A DNA stretch of 64,000 bases from CAYRNY01 sp964425755 (GTDB taxonomy: Bacteria; Chloroflexota; Anaerolineae; Aggregatilineales; Aggregatilineaceae). This document shows positions 18,331 to 27,919 of the stretch, piece after piece (the first letter of the stretch is position 1; each line of letters starts with the position of its first letter). The position numbers and the translations under genes are program-made. The stretch covers positions 62,001 through 126,000 of the forward strand of contig CAYRNY010000001.1 in the NCBI GenBank assembly GCA_964425755.1, written 5' to 3'. Under the pieces are notes generated by a model. That model was given only the letters and a program-made list of their open reading frames with translations, did not search any database and was not told the DNA's origin.

Positions 18331-19292
18331 CAGTCCTCCTCGCCCGCGCCGTTGTCGCTGGTTTCATCCTGTACGCTGTGCTCCGGCCACACACCAACAT
18401 GATCCTCTTCCAGCCGCAGCAGGACACGGTCTTCCATCTCCAGCGTTTCGATGTACGCTTCAGGTAGCTGCAAGCGCCCGGCGCGGTCCAGGATCGCGTA
18501 TTCCGCCTCGTGCACCGCCACGTCCCCATCACGGCGGCGCAGGATCTCGGTGCTGGTGCGCCCGTCGCGCATGCCGACCACGCGATCCACGCGCGTGGCG
18601 ACGTTGACATCGTGCGTCACGATGATGACCGTCACGCCGAAATCCTCGTTCAGGCTGCGCAGGCTCTGGAAAATCTGCTCCGCGCTGGCACTATCCACCT
18701 CGCCGGTCGGCTCGTCGGCCAGCAGCATCTGCGGGCGGTTCGCCATCGCCACCGCGATCGCGACGCGCTGCTGTTCGCCGCCGGAGAGCCGGTCCGGGCG
18801 GTGTTTCATGCGCTCGGCCAACCCCACGCGCTCCAGCAGATCGGCGGCGCGTTCGTGGCGCTCGCGTGCGGGGAAGCCTGCCAGCGCCATCGGCAGCTCG
18901 ACGTTTTCCTGCGCGGTGAGATACGGCAGCAGGTTGCGCGCGGTCTGTTGCCACACGAAACCGACCATGTGCCGCCGGTAACGCACCTGGTCGCGGCGCG
19001 TCATCTCCAGCAAGTTGTGCTCCCCGACCCGCACGCGCCCGGCGGTTGGGAAGTCCAGCCCGCCGAGAATGTTCATCAGCGTCGATTTGCCCGACCCCGA
19101 CGGGCCAACCAGCGCCATCATCTCGCCCGCGCGAACCAGCAAATCCAGCCCTTGCAGCGCGACGACTTCGAGGTCCGCGACCTTGTAAATCTTCACGAGA
19201 TTGTCGCACTCGATGAAGATCGGGCGGTGGTTGTCGTCCTGGGGGCGTGCTTGCCCGGCGGTTTGGGGCGTTACGTCCGTCGCTTGTGCCAT
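18330..19292 (-). CDS. ABC transporter ATP-binding protein (MacB/LolD-like)
   Basis: About 320 residues from ATG at 19292, 7 bases after GAGGGA. Walker A is GPSGSGKSTLMNIL, the signature LSGGEQQRVAIAVAM and Walker B MLLADEPTG. It is about 80 residues longer than a plain LolD-type ATPase. The extra C-terminus after the H-loop (about 245-320) is acidic and contains LRRRDGDVAVHEAEYAILDRAGRLQLPEA, a small beta-rich extension of unknown role also common in Chloroflexota relatives. Two different ATPases in one operon suggest a heterodimer. Confidence 0.9.
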   Translation of the reverse strand: MAQATDVTPQTAGQARPQDDNHRPIFIECDNLVKIYKVADLEVVALQGLDLLVRAGEMMALVGPSGSGKSTLMNILGGLDFPTAGRVRVGEHNLLEMTRRDQVRYRRHMVGFVWQQTARNLLPYLTAQENVELPMALAGFPARERHERAADLLERVGLAERMKHRPDRLSGGEQQRVAIAVAMANRPQMLLADEPTGEVDSASAEQIFQSLRSLNEDFGVTVIIVTHDVNVATRVDRVVGMRDGRTSTEILRRRDGDVAVHEAEYAILDRAGRLQLPEAYIETLEMEDRVLLRLEEDHVGVWPEHSVQDETSDNGAGEED

Positions 19293-19445
19293 AGTCCTAT
19301 CCCTCGCCATTCACGGATCGCTGGTGCGATCCGGCTGTGTCATTCGTGGTGTGTTCACTGCACGCGATGCCCCGCGTCCCTGCTCCAACTGCACCGCGCG
19401 GGTTACTGCCTGCGGTCAGAGCCTTGCCATCCCTCGCCATGCCCG

Positions 19446-22400
19446 CTACTCCTCACCCAGCCGCAAAACCTGGTTCACGCTCATGCGGCGCAGGAAGATC
19501 GCCGCGATGCCCATCAGCGCCGTGAACGACAGCGCCAGGATCGCCAGCATCGCCGCCAGTTGCAGCCAGGGGATGCGCAGCGGCTCCTGCCCGACCAGCG
19601 CCAGGAACGGCAGCAGCAAATACGCCAGCGCAGCCCCGATCATGCTGCCGATGATCAGCGCGGGCGTGATCAGCGCGACCTGCTCGATGAACAGCAAGCG
19701 CCAGATGTGGCCGGAATTCCAGCCCAGCGAGCGCAGCACGCCGAACGTAAACAGGCGCTGGCGGGCGGTCACGACCAGGTAAAACGCGAAGTCGAGCAGG
19801 CTCAGCAGCAAGCTGATCCAGAACCCCGCAAACAGCATCCCGGCGACGGCGCTGGGCAGCGGCTCGCGCTGAATCTCGCCGTAGCGGTCCCAGGCCCAGA
19901 CGACGTTCTCCACGCCCCCAATGTCAGCCACCGCGCGCTCCAACGCGGCGCTCGGCTCGCGGTCCGGCAGGGCAAGCCAGATCTCGTTCTGGTCGAAGAA
20001 GTCCGTCGCGGTGGCGGCCTGGTTGATCACCGGGCGCACCAGGTCAAGCTGCGTGATCATCACCGGCGCTTTCGCGTCCACCGACGGGATGTCGTCGATC
20101 ACGCCGACGACACGGTAGCCCAATTCGACCGAACCGGTCCCCACGTTCAGAACCAGGTTGCGCTCGTCGCCCACCTCGAGCGGGTCATTGCTGATGCTGC
20201 GGCCCTTGAAATCCTCGGCGAAAGTCCGGTTAATCACCACCGGCAGCCGGTCCAGGTGCGGCTCGTTGACCACCACCGACGGCTCGCGCCGCCGCCCGCC
20301 GGTCTTGCCCATCAGGTAGTGCAGCTTGAGCGCGGTCGCCCCGTCGATCTCCGGCGTCTCACCGGTCACGGCGACCGGTTCGATGCCCCCGACGCGGCTC
20401 ACGCCGGATGTCGAAGCGACCCACGACGCCGCATACGGGTTCGACACCGTCGCCCCGGCCCAGGCGTTCGCGCCGTCCTCGAAGCTCTCGATCGCGGTCG
20501 TCGTGCCGAAAACGTCCTGCGTGGCGATGCGATCAAGATAGAGCGTGTGCTCGAAGGCGTCCAGGTTGCCCGCCGTGCTGTTGACGCCGATCCGCATCAG
20601 GCGGTAAGGCATGTTTCCACCGTCCGGCAGCGTGCCCTCAAAGGTCAACCACTCCTCGACCGGCGTCGGGATATCGCCCCTCTCGCCCGGCGCGGCGGGG
20701 ACATCGGAACGCATCTCGACCGACGGCGGGCTGAGCTGCACGCGGAACGGCACGCCGAGCGCGTCCTGCAGGTATGCCGTCAGCTTGACCGTGACCGGCG
20801 GGTCGTCAGGGTTGGCCTGCGGCAGCGCGTAGACCTGCGCCTGCAGTTTCACCGCATTGCCCGGCAGCGCCAACCCGGGCGGCGGGGGCACCGGCACCCC
20901 GGCCAGCGGCTGCACGGCGCTCCCCAGCGTGCCGAACGAGCCGGGGACCTGCTCGGGCCGCACGCCGAACAGGTGCACGTTGCGCTGTATCGAACTGCCC
21001 GGATCGCCCACCACGTGCAGCAGCCCCACCGCTTCCGACACGCCGGGCAGGTCGCCCCAGCGCACGGCGGACGGATCGACCTGCTCCGGTGCGATCTCGA
21101 TGCGTGCCGCGTCGCCGGTCTCCTCGCGCGCGGCGCGCCACGCGCCCTTATCACGCGTCTCGCTCAGCCCCAGCGACGCCGTGCCGAGCGCCAGCGTGCC
21201 GATCAACAACAGCACCAGCTGCGCGTAATGCCCCGGGTCGCGCGCCACGTTCCACACGGCCAGCGGTGTCGTCAGGTGGCGCGAGTTGGTGAACAGGCCC
21301 GAGATCGCGTCCATCAGCAGCGGGAACAGCCGCAGCCACACCAGCGCCAGCCCCGTCAGCACCAGCGCCGGGCCGAGCAGGTTAAACGGGTCGTTCAGGC
21401 CGCCGGTCTGGTTCAGGTTATCCGCGATCAGCTTGACCACGTCGCGCGGGGCGGCCAGGACGTTGTTCAGCAGATTCCCGAAATCGCCGCCGACCAGGTA
21501 ATACAACCGCAGCATGAAGCCCAACCCGACCAGCGTGATCACCGCGTCCAGCGAATAGCGGGCCCAGACCGGGCGCGTCGGGGGGCGCGATGTGCGCTGC
21601 TTGAGCCGCAGCAGGCTGCGCCGCGCCGCGGGCAGCGCGGGGAGCGTCAGCACCAGCACCGACGCCACCGCCGCGCCGACAGCCAGGTACACCGATATCG
21701 CCGGGATGCGCGTCGCGCCCAGCGACTCCCCCCCCAGCGCAACCGCCAGCGGGCCGAAGTGCTCCATCACGCGCATGAAGACGACGCTCAACAGCGGCCC
21801 GGCGAGCGCCCCTACCACGCCCAGCACGCCCACCGTAGCGAGCTGCATGATCACCAGTTGCGGCACGCTCCCGCCCCGGCTGACGATGCTGCTCCACTCG
21901 GTGCCCTGCTGTTCCAGCACCAGCGCGACGGTGTTAACCAGGTGGTACAGCAGCATGACCAGGATCGCGCCGGAAAGCAGGATGATCGGCCCTTCCGTAT
22001 CGGACACGTCGCCCGAATACCCCTCCAGGATCGACGCCAGCCCGCTCAGCACGCTCAGGCCGGGATGATAGGCGTTGAGCCGGTTCTGTAGCACCGCCAG
22101 CCGGTCCTTGTACGCCTGGATGTTGCCGGCGGTGATCACGTCCGGGTCGGTCTTGATCGTGTAGACGTAGGCATTGCCGGGGGTCACGTCGCGCAGCCAG
22201 TCGGTATACGCTTCCGGGAGCGTCGCAAAGCCGAAGTCATAGCGGAACAAGCCAAGCCCGTATTCCACGTGCGCGCCCTCGATAAAGTTGCGGTTGCCGC
22301 GCCAGAACGGATCATCGGAATTCTTCGGTTCCACGATGCCGACCACGACGACGGTCGCGGCGCTGAGGGTGCCATCACGCTTCACGTTCCCCACCACGAA

Positions 22401-23015
22401 ACGGCTGCCCAGCTCGAGATTCGCTTCTTCGGCCACAATCGAACTGATCACGATCTCGACTTCCCCGCGCGTATACGGGCCGATCTGCCGCGCCTGTTGT
22501 TCGGCGTCGCTTAAGCCGGTCGGGTCGACCACGTCCGGCGGGGGCAGCCGCCGGGGCCAGCGCCCCTCGACCAGCTCCAGCAGCTGCGGCATGTTGTCAA
22601 ACGCGAACGGCTGGAAGGTGCGGATCAACCGGGGCGTCGCCCAACCCACCGGCTCGCCGTAGCTGTAGATGAAACCGCCCGTCGCCAGGCCGGGATTGTC
22701 GATCCCGCCCTCGGTCGTGGGCGGGTTGTAGTCGGCGCGGATGTAATGCTCGTAGTCCACCGCCAGCGCGCCGAGTTCCTCGCGCACCACGTCCAGCGCA
22801 TCCTGTGAGAGCGGCTCGTCGTCGAGAATTAGGTTGACCTGCAGGCTTTCAGGCGGGGCGCTGTCGAGTTCAAAGCGCAGCCCGACTTCCGTCACCGCGC
22901 GGATGTAAAACGGTCCCAGCGCGAAGAACCCGGTCAGCAGGCACACCGCCAGCAGCAGGATCGCCAGCGAGCGCCACTCGCGCCGCATACGTTTCAGGAT
23001 CAGTCCGATGGTCAT
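19446..23015 (-). CDS. large FtsX/MacB-like ABC permease
   Basis: About 1189 residues, three times a normal MacB. Start ATG 23015 follows AGGAG. Topology: one N-terminal helix (about 18-40), a large extracytoplasmic domain, a block of membrane helices near 330-520, a second large extracytoplasmic region, and a C-terminal FtsX domain of three helices near 1030-1165. This is the pattern of two MacB-like halves in one chain. It partners the upstream permease and the two ATPases. Substrate unknown; the family exports or extracts lipoproteins, peptides or lipids. Confidence 0.87.
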   Translation of the reverse strand: MTIGLILKRMRREWRSLAILLLAVCLLTGFFALGPFYIRAVTEVGLRFELDSAPPESLQVNLILDDEPLSQDALDVVREELGALAVDYEHYIRADYNPPTTEGGIDNPGLATGGFIYSYGEPVGWATPRLIRTFQPFAFDNMPQLLELVEGRWPRRLPPPDVVDPTGLSDAEQQARQIGPYTRGEVEIVISSIVAEEANLELGSRFVVGNVKRDGTLSAATVVVVGIVEPKNSDDPFWRGNRNFIEGAHVEYGLGLFRYDFGFATLPEAYTDWLRDVTPGNAYVYTIKTDPDVITAGNIQAYKDRLAVLQNRLNAYHPGLSVLSGLASILEGYSGDVSDTEGPIILLSGAILVMLLYHLVNTVALVLEQQGTEWSSIVSRGGSVPQLVIMQLATVGVLGVVGALAGPLLSVVFMRVMEHFGPLAVALGGESLGATRIPAISVYLAVGAAVASVLVLTLPALPAARRSLLRLKQRTSRPPTRPVWARYSLDAVITLVGLGFMLRLYYLVGGDFGNLLNNVLAAPRDVVKLIADNLNQTGGLNDPFNLLGPALVLTGLALVWLRLFPLLMDAISGLFTNSRHLTTPLAVWNVARDPGHYAQLVLLLIGTLALGTASLGLSETRDKGAWRAAREETGDAARIEIAPEQVDPSAVRWGDLPGVSEAVGLLHVVGDPGSSIQRNVHLFGVRPEQVPGSFGTLGSAVQPLAGVPVPPPPGLALPGNAVKLQAQVYALPQANPDDPPVTVKLTAYLQDALGVPFRVQLSPPSVEMRSDVPAAPGERGDIPTPVEEWLTFEGTLPDGGNMPYRLMRIGVNSTAGNLDAFEHTLYLDRIATQDVFGTTTAIESFEDGANAWAGATVSNPYAASWVASTSGVSRVGGIEPVAVTGETPEIDGATALKLHYLMGKTGGRRREPSVVVNEPHLDRLPVVINRTFAEDFKGRSISNDPLEVGDERNLVLNVGTGSVELGYRVVGVIDDIPSVDAKAPVMITQLDLVRPVINQAATATDFFDQNEIWLALPDREPSAALERAVADIGGVENVVWAWDRYGEIQREPLPSAVAGMLFAGFWISLLLSLLDFAFYLVVTARQRLFTFGVLRSLGWNSGHIWRLLFIEQVALITPALIIGSMIGAALAYLLLPFLALVGQEPLRIPWLQLAAMLAILALSFTALMGIAAIFLRRMSVNQVLRLGEE

Positions 23016-23115
23016 GCGTAAAAAGTCTCCTGCGAGCAAACCACCGGCCCGGCGTTGCCCGCCCGCACGCCTAACGCGCGCTGCGAGCGACGCTCACGAG
23101 CCAGCAGCCCATAAT

Positions 23116-26100
23116 CTACTCGTCGCCCAGGCGCAGCGTCCGCGCCAGCGACAGTTGCCGCACCAGCAGCAGGCTGGAGCTCAGCACCGCGCCCAGCACA
23201 ACCACCATCATCAGCGCATACTCGATCACGCGCCGCGTTTCGACGCGCATCACAAACGGCGGCGTGACCCCCTCGCCTGCCGCGCCGAGCGCCAGCGTCG
23301 GCACAATCTGCGAGGCGAGCACCCAACCCAGCACCGCGCCCAATATCGCGCCAATGCCCATCACGAAAGCCTGCTCCAGCGCCAGCCCGCCGACCACGCG
23401 CAGCGACGACAGGCCAAGCGCGCGCAATACCCCGAACTCGGTCCGGCGTGACTGCGCGGTCAGCCCCGCGTAGGTCAGCAAGCCGACCACGCTCAACGCC
23501 AGCGCCATGATGAACGCCAGGTACATCAGCCCCAACAAGCCCAGCGCCAGCGGGTCCGTGCGCAGGCGGTTAAGCTCGCCCGCCAGCGAGATATGGTCCA
23601 GGATCACGACGGGGGCATCACCGGCGCGGTCCAGCGACTGCACAAACGCGGCGATCGTGTCCTCATCGCGCACGTCAACATCCCGCGCCATGCGAAGCCA
23701 GACTTCGTCGGCGTAGTATGCCGCGCTGGGCCGCCGGTTGAGCCGGTACAGCAGCTCGCGCACGTCGACGACCATGAACGAGTCGCCTTTCGAGTCGGCG
23801 TCGTTCGGCGCGGTGTCATACAGCGACGGGTAATAATCCGTCACCTGCACAGCCCGGAACTGCGGGTTCGTGCGGCCAATGTTCAGCAGCGTGAACGGCG
23901 CGGCATCCAGCCCCCAGGTGAGGCCGTTCTCCGCTTGCACGCGGCGGCTCACGACCGCGTCGATCGGCCCCATGTCAGGGTAATTGAGCAGCACGCCAAC
24001 CGTCGAACGCTGCGCGTCTTGCTCCCAACGGATGTACATCGCGTCGTCGCGCTCGCCGGGCAGGTTCCAGCCCGGTTCGGCGCTGCCGGTGGCGGTCGCG
24101 CCCCGGTCATAAGCGAACTCCCACGCGTTTTCGGCGAAGATCGCGTACGGTTCGGCGCGGCCCGCGCTGTCGATCAGCGTCATGTCGGCCAGCGTGAGCC
24201 GCATCCCGCTTTCCCCGCGCGAGCTGCTGCTGCGATACGTCCAGTACAGCGACACAAAATTGAGCGGCGCGACAGGGTCGTACTCCAGCCCGCCGAGATC
24301 GGCTTCCAGATACACCCAGCCGGTGGGATTAAAGGCACGCGTGGCGAACCCGGGGGCGTCCGTCCCGCTGCGCTGGTATTCCACCTCGACCGGCTCGACC
24401 GGGACCGTCAGCCAGGCCCCGTCCGCGTCCAGCAGGCGCAGCCCCATCTCGGTTCGCTGGACGAGCCGCGCCACGTCCGCCTGGAAGGTCGAGCCGCCGG
24501 AACGGGCAAAGCGGCTGACCTCGAAGCGCGCCCACATGCCGATCGTGTCCGGCAGGCCGGGCAGCGTGTGCCCGCGTTCCGGCAGCGGCGGCGGGTTACC
24601 CGGCGCGCGCGGCGTGTAGATCGCGCCCAGGTCGGAGCGCCAGTACAGCGTATCGCCGAAGGTGTCTGGGTTGATCGCCAGGATCGTGCCACGCAGATCG
24701 CCCGCCACGCTCGTGCTGAGATTCGCGTTCACCACGCGAAAAGCGGTACTGGCGGCGGCGACATCGTCATACGCCAGGTAATCCGCGACCGGGCGCGCGC
24801 GGTTCGCGTTGAGCGCGGTATCCCGCTCGATCGCGCGCACGTCCGTGCCGACGCGATATTTCGCCTGGTCCTCGTGGCTGTTGGTCACGGTGGCGCGGAA
24901 ACTGGTCGCAAACCAGCCAATGCCGATCGCCAGCGCCAGCAAAAACGTGATGCGCCCGTAGTGGATCGGCTCGCGGCTGAGCTGCCACGTCGCCAGCGCG
25001 TTGAGCAGGCCGCGTCCTGCCGCCGCCACACGCGCCAGCATCCCCGCCAAGATCGGGAAGAAGCGCAGCGCGAGGCTGCCCAGCGCCAGGAACAACAGCG
25101 CCGGTGCCATCAGCATCAACGGGTCGGCCTGTTTGCCGCCCAGGTTGACATCGCTCAGCGGCGATCCGCGCCGCACCAGCAACCACAGCGCGCCCAATCC
25201 GACCAGCGCCAGCATCACGTCAACATAATACTTCTGCCACCAAAGCTGTTTGCCGCTGCGCGAGGCCGCGCCCCCCGCCAGCACCAGCGGCAGTTTCAGC
25301 ACCGGGGTGAGCGTGCTCATCAGCGCGACGAACGTCACGCCGGCAGCCAGCCCCGCGAACAGGAACACGTCCGCCGTCAGCGGCAGCGGGAAGTCGTCCG
25401 TGTTGGCGATCGTCGGGCCGAGCGCAGTGAGCAGCATCTGCGAGAGGAACGGCGCGATCACCACCGCCAGCACGCAGATCAGCAACGCCTCGATGCCGCG
25501 CAGCAGCAAAATCTGGCTGTCCCACGCGCCGCGCGACTGCAACATCGCGATCTCGCGCCGCTCGCTGCGCCGCACCAGCGCCGCCGTCACGACCAGGAAA
25601 AACAACACCAGCGCCCCGACCTGTAGCAGCAGCAGGCCGAACGGGGCGTTGAGCAATTCCTGCTCCTGGGCGTAATCCAGCAGGATGCCTTCGTCCAGGT
25701 CGCGGCGGATCACATCGTAATCGATCAGGCGCGTGTGGTAGTTGAACCCCAGCGTTCGCCGCCCGGTTGACCGGCTCGCCACGTCACTCGCCGGTTCATC
25801 GAGCGTGAAAGTCTCCTGCATGTTGCGGCCAAACACGCGCAGCGCCTCGCGCGCGGTGTCGATGCGCGAGAACGGCAGGTTGTCGTGCGCGAACAGAACG
25901 CGCCACCCGATCCGCGTCGGCGTGTCCGGCAGAAAGTCCGTCGCCACCCGGAAGACGCTTTCCTCGGTCGTCAGAAACGCGAACTCGTAATTCCACAGCC
26001 CCGCGCCGCTTTGCCGGTCCAGCAGGCGCAAGGGCGCGGGCGCCATCCAGTACGGCGCTGCCGGATCGGCGGGAGACACGATCCCCACGATCCGTGCCCG

Positions 26101-26799
26101 GATCGGCTGGCTGGAAGGGTGCCCGCCGCCGCTAACGCCGCGCTCGTTCATGCCCTGGTCGAGGATCACGACCGTGCCAGCGGCGAGATTCAGCTCGTTG
26201 GCGACGTTCAGCCCGATCGCCAGCTCGACATCGACATCAGCCGGGTTGGCTACGGGCAGCCGCCCGTCGACCACGCGCACATGGTCCGGCCAGTCGTTGT
26301 AGGTCCCCAGCCGCGTCCGCACGCCGACCAGCGGCAGGACGTCCCCCGTATCATCGATCACCTGCGAGATGCCCATCGCCTCGGTCTCGGCATACCCGAC
26401 GATGGTATCCACCCAGTTCTCGATCGCGCCGAGATCGCGCTCGACAAGCTGCTCGACCAGCACCGTCGACTGGGACGCCATCTGTTCCAGCCCGCCGGAG
26501 TCAAGCCATTCGTTGGCGCGCAGGCTGATGTTGGCCTGGACGTGCACGTCACGCGCGGGTTCTTCGTCCAGGCGTTGGGTCATGCCGACCTGTGACACGG
26601 CGGTGGTGTAGAGGGGAACGAGCGCGCCGATCGACGCGCTGAGGATCGTACCGGCGATGATGGTCAACAAGGATCGCCACTGCGTCAGCAGCCGCGCGAC
26701 AGCCAGGTGAACGGCGAAACGTACCGGCGTGCGGACCAGCTCGCGCGCGCCTTCGACCAGGCGTGTCGTCCAGCGCGTGTTCGTTCGACGACCTTTCAT
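23116..26799 (-). CDS. large FtsX/MacB-like ABC permease
   Basis: About 1227 residues. Start ATG 26799 has AAGGGA 10 bases upstream; ATG 26838 has none. Layout matches the next gene: an N-terminal helix after a basic stretch (about 50-75), a big outer domain, central helices with an EIAML-type FtsX segment (about 385-560), a second outer domain and a C-terminal helical bundle near 1080-1220 (FGVLRALGLSSLRVV). Both permeases end in a similar LRLGDE/LRLGEE tail, so they are likely ancient duplicates forming a heterodimer. This is the first gene of the operon, which reads permease-permease-ATPase-ATPase. Confidence 0.87.
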   Translation of the reverse strand: MKGRRTNTRWTTRLVEGARELVRTPVRFAVHLAVARLLTQWRSLLTIIAGTILSASIGALVPLYTTAVSQVGMTQRLDEEPARDVHVQANISLRANEWLDSGGLEQMASQSTVLVEQLVERDLGAIENWVDTIVGYAETEAMGISQVIDDTGDVLPLVGVRTRLGTYNDWPDHVRVVDGRLPVANPADVDVELAIGLNVANELNLAAGTVVILDQGMNERGVSGGGHPSSQPIRARIVGIVSPADPAAPYWMAPAPLRLLDRQSGAGLWNYEFAFLTTEESVFRVATDFLPDTPTRIGWRVLFAHDNLPFSRIDTAREALRVFGRNMQETFTLDEPASDVASRSTGRRTLGFNYHTRLIDYDVIRRDLDEGILLDYAQEQELLNAPFGLLLLQVGALVLFFLVVTAALVRRSERREIAMLQSRGAWDSQILLLRGIEALLICVLAVVIAPFLSQMLLTALGPTIANTDDFPLPLTADVFLFAGLAAGVTFVALMSTLTPVLKLPLVLAGGAASRSGKQLWWQKYYVDVMLALVGLGALWLLVRRGSPLSDVNLGGKQADPLMLMAPALLFLALGSLALRFFPILAGMLARVAAAGRGLLNALATWQLSREPIHYGRITFLLALAIGIGWFATSFRATVTNSHEDQAKYRVGTDVRAIERDTALNANRARPVADYLAYDDVAAASTAFRVVNANLSTSVAGDLRGTILAINPDTFGDTLYWRSDLGAIYTPRAPGNPPPLPERGHTLPGLPDTIGMWARFEVSRFARSGGSTFQADVARLVQRTEMGLRLLDADGAWLTVPVEPVEVEYQRSGTDAPGFATRAFNPTGWVYLEADLGGLEYDPVAPLNFVSLYWTYRSSSSRGESGMRLTLADMTLIDSAGRAEPYAIFAENAWEFAYDRGATATGSAEPGWNLPGERDDAMYIRWEQDAQRSTVGVLLNYPDMGPIDAVVSRRVQAENGLTWGLDAAPFTLLNIGRTNPQFRAVQVTDYYPSLYDTAPNDADSKGDSFMVVDVRELLYRLNRRPSAAYYADEVWLRMARDVDVRDEDTIAAFVQSLDRAGDAPVVILDHISLAGELNRLRTDPLALGLLGLMYLAFIMALALSVVGLLTYAGLTAQSRRTEFGVLRALGLSSLRVVGGLALEQAFVMGIGAILGAVLGWVLASQIVPTLALGAAGEGVTPPFVMRVETRRVIEYALMMVVVLGAVLSSSLLLVRQLSLARTLRLGDE

Positions 26800-27184
26800 A
26801 AAGTCCAAGTCCCTTGTGGTATGCTCCAAAAGCCTCATCACCGGCTGTGTGATGAGGGTACAGCGCCCTAATAGCTGTTATGAATCCCGGGATCTTCACA
26901 TTACTTATACGCGGTCAGCCTGTTACGCTGTCACTGCCAGGGCCGGGATTCACGGGCCGTTTGAGAGGTAGGGGCGGGACACTGTGTCCGCCCAGGGACC
27001 ACGTGCAGGCGGCCCCTTCCACCAAACCTTTCAAACGGTCTCGCAGTCGCTCGCCTGGCACAACAGCGCGCAATTGTACCACAACCTGCGCGCCAGTCAG
27101 GGGGTGAATCAGGCGCGCCCCGGACTCATCCCGCAAACACACGCCATCACACGCGAACGGCCTGCACCAACCGCCGCAGACATC

Positions 27185-27231
27185 TTGACCTCGCAAAACA
27201 AACCGACGTATTATGTAATCAGGAGATTACA
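27185..27231 (+). promoter_or_regulatory. orphan promoter with operator-like palindrome at the start site
   Basis: TTGACC (27185-27190), an 18-base spacer and TATTAT (27209-27214), immediately followed by the perfect inverted repeat TGTAATC-agga-GATTACA (27214-27231). The palindrome covers the expected start point, a classical repressor position. No protein gene follows for 700 bases. Confidence 0.5.
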
Positions 27232-27420
27232 GGGCGCACGGCGCACGTCGCTTCCCCAAGCGACGGGGCCGGGTCAGTCCCCCGGTACAGGAGTGGAAAT
27301 CCGTAGGTCGTGATCTGTAGTGGGGCACGGAAGGGAGGCATTCTGATCAGTAAGCTCGATGCCGACCACAGTTTACTATATGACTAGTACCCAACCAGTT
27401 GTATCGCCAGAAGCGATACC
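27215..27420 (+). ncRNA. candidate structured RNA or long leader
   Basis: Consecutive inverted repeats read in one direction from the orphan promoter: CGTCGCTT-cccc-AAGCGACG (27246-27265), CCGGG / CCCGG (27269-27285), TACAG / CTGTA (27286-27318) and GTATCGC-cagaa-GCGATAC (27401-27419). I match no known RNA family (not SRP RNA, tmRNA or RNase P by their conserved cores) and see no clear terminator. It could be a free-standing RNA or part of a very long leader of the S1 gene. Confidence 0.3.
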
Positions 27421-27697
27421 CGTGCCGAAACAACGCCGTGTGATAGACTCTCAGTTAGTCTTGGGCGTGCACGAAAAGATCCTCTTGTCGGACGACGCAT
27501 GATAATGTTCATGCCAGATCAACACCTGAATCCCCTACTGCGCCGCCTGTAATCTCCACCTGTTCCCGCCTGTCTTCCTAGTACCTTGCTCCCAGGTTTT
27601 TCCGCGTCCCATGCCGGGTGTTCCCTTGCGTTTTCGCGTTTCGGGCCGCTTGCTCGATTCTGCACAAGAGGTTTGGCAAAAGTGTGTAAATCACCGC

Positions 27698-27726
27698 TTG
27701 TTGAGAAGCTATCGTCAGGCTATACT
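27698..27726 (+). promoter_or_regulatory. promoter of the first S1-domain gene
   Basis: TTGTTG (27698-27703), a 17-base spacer and TATACT (27721-27726), giving a leader of about 190 bases to ATG at 27920. A second -10-like TATGATAA near 27791 has no good -35. Confidence 0.5.
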
Positions 27727-27919
27727 TATACTTAATGGTGTTCACAGTCAGGCTCAAACCGAAAACGCGACCCGCACATAACAAACATGCTATGATAAGG
27801 GTACAGGTGGGGACGCGAAGCCGGCCTTTTTAGGGGAGCGCACACTGCTTGTTCGCGCTTCCCGATACGTTAACCCGCCTGTGAGCCGAGCCGACTCCCA
27901 AACAAGGTGGTGTACATTT

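Larger units (their letters stand above)
26800..27919. other. 1.1-kb gene-free region with promoters and hairpins
   Basis: No credible protein gene. Seen in order: a GGGCGG(g)ACAC / GTGTCCGCCC hairpin (about 26972-26992), a promoter-like TTGACC-18-TATTAT with a palindrome at its start point, a run of hairpins to about 27420, a GCATGA / TCATGC stem near 27498, and the S1 promoter at 27698. GC falls clearly below that of the flanking genes after 27340. Confidence 0.6.

Noticed and set aside
18510..22091. 1193-codon open frame on the plus strand, opposite the ABC operon
   Set aside because: Product is a His/Arg/Gln/Asp-rich shadow of the GC-rich minus-strand genes, with no ribosome site or motif.
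27241..27340. SRP RNA, tmRNA or fluoride riboswitch
   Set aside because: None of their conserved core sequences is found; kept only as an unassigned structured region.
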